This document shows positions 57,030 to 64,000 of a stretch of DNA of 64,000 bases, in pieces. Positions within the stretch are counted from its first letter, which is position 1. Every line of letters starts with the position of its first letter. The notes below the pieces were generated by a model. That model saw only the letters and a list, made by a program, of their open reading frames with translations. It searched no databases and was not told where the DNA came from. Source of the DNA: Incurvaria masculella (lineage: Eukaryota > Arthropoda > Insecta > Lepidoptera > Incurvariidae); contig OX335653.1 in the NCBI GenBank assembly GCA_946894095.1, forward strand, positions 14,389,001-14,453,000. Reading direction: 5' to 3'. Both the position numbers and the translations under genes were made by a program.

Positions 57030-57578
57030 TTAAGGTGGGCCTTCCCGCTCAACTCCCCATTCAAACGTGGAAAAAAGATCATGCCATATTCCTTGTCCGA
57101 GATCCAAAATTTTGCTCAAAATAGCTTTATTTGATCGAACTAGATGTCTAATGACTATTGGCATTGTAAAATTGTGTTTAGTTTCGAAGTAATAAAGTCC
57201 GAAAGTTCGAAATTTTCGCGCGTTTTATGCAATAACTTTGGAGTTGGATTACTCAACGATAAAATAAAAACATTTTAAAAAGATTAGTCATCAGACATAG
57301 CTTGTTGCATTAAGATCTATCAAAAATTTGGTCTTTGTTAGATATTCGACTACCGCGGTCGTGGTTTACTTTTAGCCATAAGTCGTTTTGTAATTAAAGT
57401 TTTCGTAAATCTTACCAAATCAAGAACTATGTGCATTGTCTGCTTTGTGGACATGTTGCATCCTCTTTATCACGGATCCTGTCTTTTACTTTGAAACAGA
57501 GAAGTTCCCAGAGCGCAATAGCACGGTTTTGTACCGTGCCCGTGAATGAGTTATTCCCGCCGGGAAGGGCCACGTTAA
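57030..57578 (+). mobile_element. TTAA-flanked MITE, family T2 copy 3
   Basis: TTAA at 57030-57033 and 57575-57578; ends GGTGGGCCTTCCCG and CGGGAAGGGCCACG. Both ends carry the same compensating changes (TTCC/GGAA) relative to the other copies. Confidence 0.88.
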
Positions 57579-58214
57579 AGTGGGTGTGTGCGTACATGTT
57601 AGGCTATCATTCGTGGGATAATTATGAGACAAAGTGCAAAATGTTGCAAATTCTAAGTGGCAACTTTTTGCACACATCCTCAGAATTATCTACGCGATTC
57701 TAGCTTATTTTTGTAATTGTTTAACCCTTTCACCGCCAAGGTTTTTTGGCATAATCCTTCTCAATACGCCACACTACAATGATTTCGATAATATGCAGTC
57801 TTGAATTATTGTTTGTATTGTTGCAAATAGTGTGTTTCCACTGTTGAAACAGTAGAAATCTAATGAACGCTAGTATGTACTGTGCAATTATGTAAATACA
57901 ACACATTATTTCGTAATCAGTAAAGTTTTATTAATGTTTGAAGTGGAGTAGTTTTCTGTCGGATATATCCGACGATGGCGCCTGCAGAATGCCTTGCTCT
58001 GACGGATATATACGTTCCTGGCGGGGAAAGGATTGAGATTAAAAAATGTGCTCGCAACTACAGATATAGTTTACACTTCCTATGTTTGAGGAGTTATAGC
58101 AGAAATAACTACGAACGACTGTGGCGCCATCTACTTTGACGCAAAAACTTATTTTTCCATTTACTTCTGCTGTGAGACCTTGATTGTTGACAACTTTTAT
58201 GATTCTAGGAACTA
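57579..58214. other. Unassigned
   Basis: No gene; no repeat recognised. Confidence 0.35.
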
Positions 58215-58660
58215 GGAGGATTCGGGAACCCTATAAGTCAGTCAGTCTGCGCGTTTGCGTCCACTGTTGGACATACGCCTCTCCAATTTTTCTCCAGCCC
58301 CCCCTGGCCCTCAGTGGTACGGAACCACTGCTTTCCGCCGACGTACTTGATGTCGTCGTCCCACCTGGCGGGTGGTCTTCCCACAATCCGTTTTTCTGTC
58401 AATGGCCGCCAGTGCAGGACACGGTTACTCCAACGGTCATCATCTCTTCGGCTGACGTGACCAGACCTCTGCCACTTGAGCTTAGCAACCCGGTGTCCAA
58501 TATCGACTACTTTGGTACGTCGGCGGATTGCATCGTTACGCACCATATCCCGTAGCGATATTCCCAGCATGGCTACCTTACCTAACCCTATAAGGATTTG
58601 CTTTATTTCAGAGTGTAAACATATGCAGCATAAATGGCCATACAAGCTTTTTCTTAACAA
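58215..58660 (-). pseudogene. RTE-type LINE, C-terminal end
   Basis: The minus-strand frame contains SLRDMVRNDAIRRRTKVVDI, VAKLKWQRSGHVSRR, WRPLTEKRIVGRPPARWDDD and GGKQWFRTTEGQ, the C-terminal tail of RTE-clade reverse-transcriptase proteins found in many insects. It ends in GACT repeats at 58232. The domain upstream is absent, so it is a 5'-truncated, dead copy. Confidence 0.9.
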
Positions 58661-60658
58661 TTTATTTAGTGCTTTGAATTTGAAGCTTCATATTTAATAG
58701 TTCCAAGGGACCATCTTCACAAACAGATATCTGTCTGATAGACAGGCGGACAACGAAATGGTCCTATAAGTATTCGTTTTTTCCTTTAGAGGAACGGAAA
58801 CCTAAACAATTACGAAATTGCGTAATGTGATTGTCGTTATGCTGTGATGTTGGTAAATACAAAGTATACTTAGGGCCGATTTTTCAATCGTCAGATAGTA
58901 CTTAACGGTAAGAGACCCATGTATAAATGTATGTTTGTCAAAATACGGATAGGACTCGCCGAATGTTTTCATCATTTCACTAATATCTATATGTCATTTG
59001 TCAATCACTGTCAAAGTTAACTTATATAATTCCTCAAGTTCTTCTAACGTGTCGTAAATCAACAAACGGAACACACGTCGCTTCAGGAGTCATGTCAGCG
59101 AGTTTGGTCGCCGTCTCACATATATAAGATTAATTAAACAAGTTTTGCACACGAAAGGTAAGGATCCTAAGTAGTAAGCCAGTTTGTTCGGAGTTTACTC
59201 TTTGGAATCAACAACAAAATGGTGGTCAAACATTCGAAACTTAAATGATAATTTGAGATTAAAAATTAAAACTGCGAGTCCCCTTTCCTACGTACGGGGT
59301 GGTAGTGCTATCATGAAGATGTCGGTATCATCGCACTGGATGTAAGATGGTCGAAGCGACAATGAAAAATTGTTCTCATTTAAAATCTAGTTTAATGCGG
59401 CCATGCCAACATACAAAGTTATCGCATGTATTGTATTGTATTTTGTTGTTTATTGTATTGTTTATTCATCATCCATAGACAGTACACTGCACTCGGATTT
59501 GTCATATTTTAGCATTGGCCAGTTCAGCAAAACAAAACACAGGAATCAGGTTAATTCGGGGAATTAATCTGCATACGGGGCTAATCTTATGACAGCAGGT
59601 GTGGTAATAACCATCAATGGCCAGTACCGTAAAAACTGCCATGCCTTTTGTTGCATGGGACCTGCAGCTTTACAGGGGTTCCGAAGCATTATGGAACAGC
59701 TCGCATTCGTAACGAAATACACTTATCCGACTCAGAAAAAGAAAGAAAGTGCTACATTACCATGCGAAAGGTTAGGATAGATTAGGTTAGGTTTACACAT
59801 GACCTCTAACATGTAAGGCAAGTCGTCTAGCCACTAAACCACGAGCTGTACCGTTTGACCTCTAATTCGTAGCTCACCACTAAAAGGGGGAAGGCAATGT
59901 TACGACTAGCCATTCCACAAAAACTCCAATTATAAACTACGGCAGTTTCACGGGACATATAAGCTCGCAATGTTCCGTAATCATGTGAGCCTATACCTGC
60001 CCTCTGAAAATGTCATTTTCAGTGGATAAAGAAAGGGAGGGAGCTACCGTGACATACGGGTTCGATTACGGATGAGTGATTGAGTATCTAAGACGGCGGT
60101 GCGACGCTGGTGGTTTTTGAGTGGCAGATGCCGCAGACGTTTGTTGGCGGAAAGAAGAGAGGTTCGGCTTTGAAAGCGGAAGGATTTAAAACATTTACGA
60201 AAAACATTCTTTGGGCCAAGGAACAATTTTGCACGGCGATTTCAGTTTCAGTTTCTTTATTTCCTCCATTAGATGTATATTACACACTCGGATTCGTCTT
60301 TTTTTTTCGACTAACATTAAACCTGTAAAATCCTCTTTAGGCCCTAACGTTTCCCTACCCCTAAAAGTTGTGACATTTTATTCCAATTTAATCTAAAAAA
60401 ATATCATTCTATGTCCGCATCTTTGATTTTTTTTGCAAATATCAGTGCAAATATTTTACAGTTAAACAAATATTACGTAAAAAAGACAACCATAATCCAA
60501 TGGTAATATGCATTAATTTGCAATCTAAAAAGTATATTAGAAAAATTTAAAATACAGACGTAGATTTTGACAATATATTTAAAAATAAAATATTTCAAAA
60601 ACCTAGTGAAACATTAAGAGTATGTAAACAGTTATCGTCCGTTGTATGGGGGAAGAAC
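58661..60658. other. SINE fragments in unassigned sequence
   Basis: SINE body scraps occur at 59280-59385 (+) and 59690-59852 (-, with box A complement ACCACGAGCTGT). No gene is recognised. Confidence 0.5.
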
Positions 60659-60898
60659 ATTTTTAGGGTTCCGTACCCAAAGGGTGCCAACGGAACCCTA
60701 TTACTAAGCCTCCGCTGTCCGTCCGTACGTCCGTCTGTCACAGGGCTGTATCTCATGAACCGTAATAGGTAGGCAGCTGAAATTTTCACAGAGCGTGTAT
60801 TTATTTTGCCGCTATAACAAAAAAATGTTATAATTTAAAAATTGAATTTTAAAAGGAAACCTTGGTGTGCGAGTACGACTAGCAATTGGCCGGATTTT
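60659..60898 (+). mobile_element. GGGTTCCGTACC-family element, copy 7
   Basis: ATTTTTAGGGTTCCGTACCC, CCTATTACTAAGCCTCCGCT, TGTCACAGGGCTG, CATGAACCGTAATAGG, GCCGCTATAACA. The 3' part is shortened (GAAACCTTGGTGTGCGAGT, CAATTGGCCGGATTTT), and the palindrome is damaged. Confidence 0.88.
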
Positions 60899-61140
60899 AT
60901 TTTCCTAACACATTCTTTTTAAAAATAGCAAGGTCTGTCTTTGCTGGCGTACTAGAAATTGGCGGCGGTGGTGTTTCGCAGGAAATCTCTCGCAACGTGT
61001 CTGGCACCGCACTAGATACGTATTCAGATATCCTGCGCAGCTCTTGCTGCCTGGAGATTGATTTGTATCTGATTGAAGGTCCCATATGCGGAACAATCTT
61101 ATTAGGTAGACCTGAGGAACTGGGTTTGCTGTGTTGGGTG
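60897..61140 (-). other. Coding-like ORF cut by a repeat boundary, unrecognised
   Basis: The frame is open from a stop near 61146, in frame, to TAA at 60897-60899: STTQHSKPSSSGLPNK, SRQQELRRISEYVSSAVPDT, CETPPPPISSTPAKTD, IFKKNVLGK. It is Ser/Pro-rich and protein-like. A pyrimidine-rich stretch and AAAG precede it, so it could be an exon. Its stop codon falls at the junction with the repeat element, so the natural end may be lost. Confidence 0.35.
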
Positions 61141-61222
61141 GTACTTTATGATGCAGTGAAATATAAAAATCTGTGATTAAGTCAAATCCATAGTGACAAC
61201 CGAATCCCGTCATAACTCGCAA

Positions 61223-62252
61223 AATAGAAAATGCTTGATCACCGATATTTTTTTTGTTACAATTTAAATTAAATTGTATTTTAGATTTAAGCTAATGAAT
61301 TAAGATGACATACGACCCTTGCATATTACCTTATTCCATTTGTGGGAATTCGTCCTCGATTCGCTAAGAATCGCTCACGTTTTCATTCATTGTAATGAAT
61401 CTATAGTATAAAAAATCATACGTGACACTAGAGAATCGATGAGTCAATATAATGAAATTAACATTAAAACCTTCACGTTGCAGGAGTGAACGCGCGTTCT
61501 AGCTTCTTTAATGGCAAAGACCAAAATTTAAAGTTAGCCTAGACAGTAAAATGGTTCCATGCCAAGTATATCCGATAACCATGCTTGTGTGGAGAGATGA
61601 AAAGGTGGGTCAGGTCTTGAGACCCACGGCTACGCAGCTGCTCTCCACTAGTCGTGATTTGAATGTTGTATATGCGTTAACTCGCTGGGAAACTTCGTTA
61701 GTGCGATATAGACTTTCATGTCTAGCTGGTAGCGCCACCTAGCGCCGCGTTAACTAACTTCTGTGCATCTGTTTGTTGATGTGTGGCATGTGAAACTAGC
61801 AGCTCTCAGTAGAGGGCGCTAGGTCGCTACACTTGCATGAAAGTGCTGAATAAGAAAGCTAAAGATGAAAAATGGTCGCTTATCATGGTCGTTCTGGGGT
61901 AGCATATCACCCTAGGATAGCGCAAAGTTCTGTTGGCTAGCTTTTTTGGAACCGATGCATCAAAAGCCACCAGGTCACCTTACCTCACGTAAACTAAGCT
62001 AAACCTGAAAATACATCATATCATTGAATTCACCCAAGAGACGGAGTACCGCGTGGCGTTGAGCAACGTTCAGCCCTCTCATTAAATGTTCTTCCAAATA
62101 TTTTGCTAACCTTTAACCATTCGAATGAATGCCAGCATTTAATAAACAGCCTAGCCGTATAATCCCATTATATAAAAATAACCATTTGGCGATGAAATCC
62201 CTATTCTTACTCCTTTCCCTGTCATCCTACTTGTACAGAGATTATTCTAGTA
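61223..62252. other. Unassigned
   Basis: No gene. GGTAGCGCCACCTAGCGCC (61729) and AGAGGGCGCTAGGTCGC (61815) form a loose inverted pair. Confidence 0.35.
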
Positions 62253-62260
62253 AATAAAAC

Positions 62261-62877
62261 GGGGGAACGGCAGAACGTCTAATATGCAGATCGTATAATG
62301 TACGAATAATGTAACAAAATTTTAAAACCATGCACAACGTATAATCGGCAGATCGTATAATTGTATACGTAGTGCATGAAGAAGTTTAAAAAATAAAATT
62401 TCTTATTTCTCCATGCATAACGTATAATAGTCACAACGTATAATATTATGATCTTTATTTAACAAAAAAAGAAAACCATGCATATCATATAATCCAAAAA
62501 CTTTACATACGATAAGCGCCCTTATGAATATACTTTTAAAGCGTATATTCGCACGCGACTTTTCGACCGTCTCAATTAGCGTTGTAGCAAATTGTTACTC
62601 TTCAACAAATATCGATTCGTAGCAATTTCAGCCCTAAATGTATCGTTTTTAGGGCGCTTTATGCAGTGCTTCTTGGCATATTATACGTTCTGAATATTAT
62701 ACATTGTGACTATTAGACGTTCTGCATTATGCAAAGAGTTGATTTTATTTTTAAACTTTATTCATGCACAACGTATAACATTATACGTGTTGAATATTAT
62801 ACGATATGCATGGTTTTAATTTTTTGGAAAAAAATACTATTATACGTTGTGAATATTATACGTAGTGAATACGACTC
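62261..62877 (+). mobile_element. ATTATACGT-rich non-autonomous element, copy 2
   Basis: It is flanked by an exact 8-bp duplication, AATAAAAC (62253-62260 and 62878-62885). It starts GGGGGAACGGCAGAACG, ends GTAGTGAATACGACTC, and matches copy 1 along its length in the same orientation. Confidence 0.9.
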
Positions 62878-63284
62878 AATAAAACCAGATGTTACACTTG
62901 TGATACACTAAATCATGGATTTTTGTGGATACAAATGAAATAAATGTGTTGAAAATATTCTATCTACACAGATATCAAAATCCATGGCCCGTCCAGTGCA
63001 TCGCGGAATCGACGATCTTAGCGATTTTTCGATAAGAAATTTGCAACTCGTAATAGAGGCCTTTATTATGCCCATGGCATTTATATTTTAACGGGGCTGC
63101 CAAAACAATACCGGCCGGACCTTAAAATATGTGGAATATGGCAAAAATCATCTCTGTTTGGAAAACAGTGTTGAATAGTATAAACGCATGGTAATTTTAC
63201 GCATAATATTAAAATAATTTTACGCATAAACGCATGGCAATTTTAAAACTCCCTGATTTTTTTATGTGTCTTTGTTTGGTTTTT

Positions 63285-63370
63285 TATTGTAGCACTGGAC
63301 CTTGCTTGTATTGCAGGGTTACATTGAACTGGATGGAAAATACGGAAAATTTAATTTCCATTCACATTGC
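63285..63370 (-). repeat. SINE body scrap
   Basis: GTAGCACTGGACCTTGCTTG, TATTGCAGGGTTACATTGAA, CTGGATGGAAAATACGG. Confidence 0.75.
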
Positions 63371-63394
63371 ATTTTAATTCAATGCAGTATGAAC

Positions 63395-63787
63395 AGCTTG
63401 AACAGCTCGTGGTCTAGGGGCTAGAGGACTTGCCTTTCATCCGAGAGGTCTGGGTTCAAATGCTGGCACTTCATTTCTTTTTTTGATTTGGATAAGTGCG
63501 TTTCGTTACGAATACGAGCTGTTACATTGTTCGGAACCCATGCAAAACTGTAGAACTTCCCCTACTAGGCAGTAGGGTTAAGCCCACTCACCGCATTGGA
63601 TGAAACTGTGGTTGAAGCGGCAATGAAAAATGGTCCGTGTTTTCCATTCAGTTCAATGTAGCCGTGCTCATAAAGGAAAGATCCTGGCATAGCACCTAAT
63701 TCCTTCGGGAATGTCGTATATTAGACTAATTATGATATTAGTATTTGTGTGGTATTAGCCATCCATGTCTGGTTGCATAAAAAAAGT
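63395..63787 (+). repeat. tRNA-headed SINE, full length
   Basis: Head CAGCTCGTGGTCTAGGGGCT with box B GGGTTCAAATGC; linker GGATAAGTGCGTTTCGTTAC; body TGCAAAACTGTAG, GTGTTTTCCATTCAGTTCAA, GCATAGCACCTAATTCCTTC; end CCATGTCTGGTTGCATAAAA. Confidence 0.9.
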
Positions 63788-64000
63788 ATCTTAATAGTGA
63801 AGAAATGTTCTTTGAGATTTACATGAAATAAAGTAAAAATACCAAAAGTTTTAAAATGAACTTGAAAATGATAACTAATTTATTTTCTGTATTTGATTAT
63901 TCTACCAACATTATTAATATATCTTTAAATTGATTAAGAACCTTCCTAGGATTATTAACAGATTCATGAAAGTCTCAGACGCGTTCCTTTGTCGTTTCTT
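63788..64000. other. Unassigned end of window
   Basis: AT-rich; nothing recognised. Confidence 0.3.

Noticed and set aside
1..64000. CRISPR array, bacterial operon or riboswitch
   Set aside because: Spliced exons, SINEs, LINEs and mariner show eukaryotic nuclear DNA; the tandem arrays have no spacer pattern.

Overview
The window is AT-rich, intron-rich animal DNA, almost certainly from a moth or butterfly. Three things point there. It has small GC-rich exons in a sea of dispersed repeats. It carries TTAGG-type (insect) telomeric units, a mariner element and a Helitron with an end like those known from Lepidoptera. It also has several copies of the interspersed families beginning GGGTTCCGTACC and of tRNA-headed SINEs that I associate with lepidopteran genomes.

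The only well-supported host gene lies on the + strand from 1188 to 18628. It is an animal haem peroxidase of the chorion-peroxidase/peroxidasin type, with ten coding exons whose splice phases all agree and which give 615 codons to a stop. The 5' end is not seen. The fold signatures are intact, but residues that normally hold the haem are changed. By eye alignment the proximal histidine is Ser, the two haem-ester acids are Gln and Met, and the conserved Asn near the proximal side is Asp. The distal His, the catalytic Arg and the calcium loop remain. This looks like a divergent or pseudo-peroxidase and is the main biological finding.

The introns hold an ACAT microsatellite, two tandem arrays with units of about 100 bp, two abutting TTAA-flanked elements (7585-8363), and LINE and SINE fragments. 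From 18.6 to 22.4 kb lies a quiet stretch that may be 3' UTR. Next come a broken non-LTR retrotransposon (22420-23713) and a nearly complete mariner (23988-25276) with one frameshift in a GT run.

From 25 kb to the end there is no recognisable complete gene. The region is a patchwork of mobile elements. These are the GGGTTCCGTACC family, a non-autonomous Helitron, fold-back MITEs, TTAA elements, RTE-type LINE ends and a very common SINE. One SINE subtype joins a tRNA-like box A to a 5S-rRNA-like segment, and one copy of it holds a telomere-like array. There is also a 620-640 bp element, present twice with clean 8-bp target duplications, that is packed with ATTATACGT in opposite orientations in its two halves. 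Two TATA/initiator/splice-donor arrangements (about 41.5 and 54.4 kb) may be first exons of a gene lying to the right. Three short coding-like ORFs on the minus strand (31.4, 53.4 and 60.9 kb) are unexplained.

All comparisons were made by eye; no alignment or search was run.
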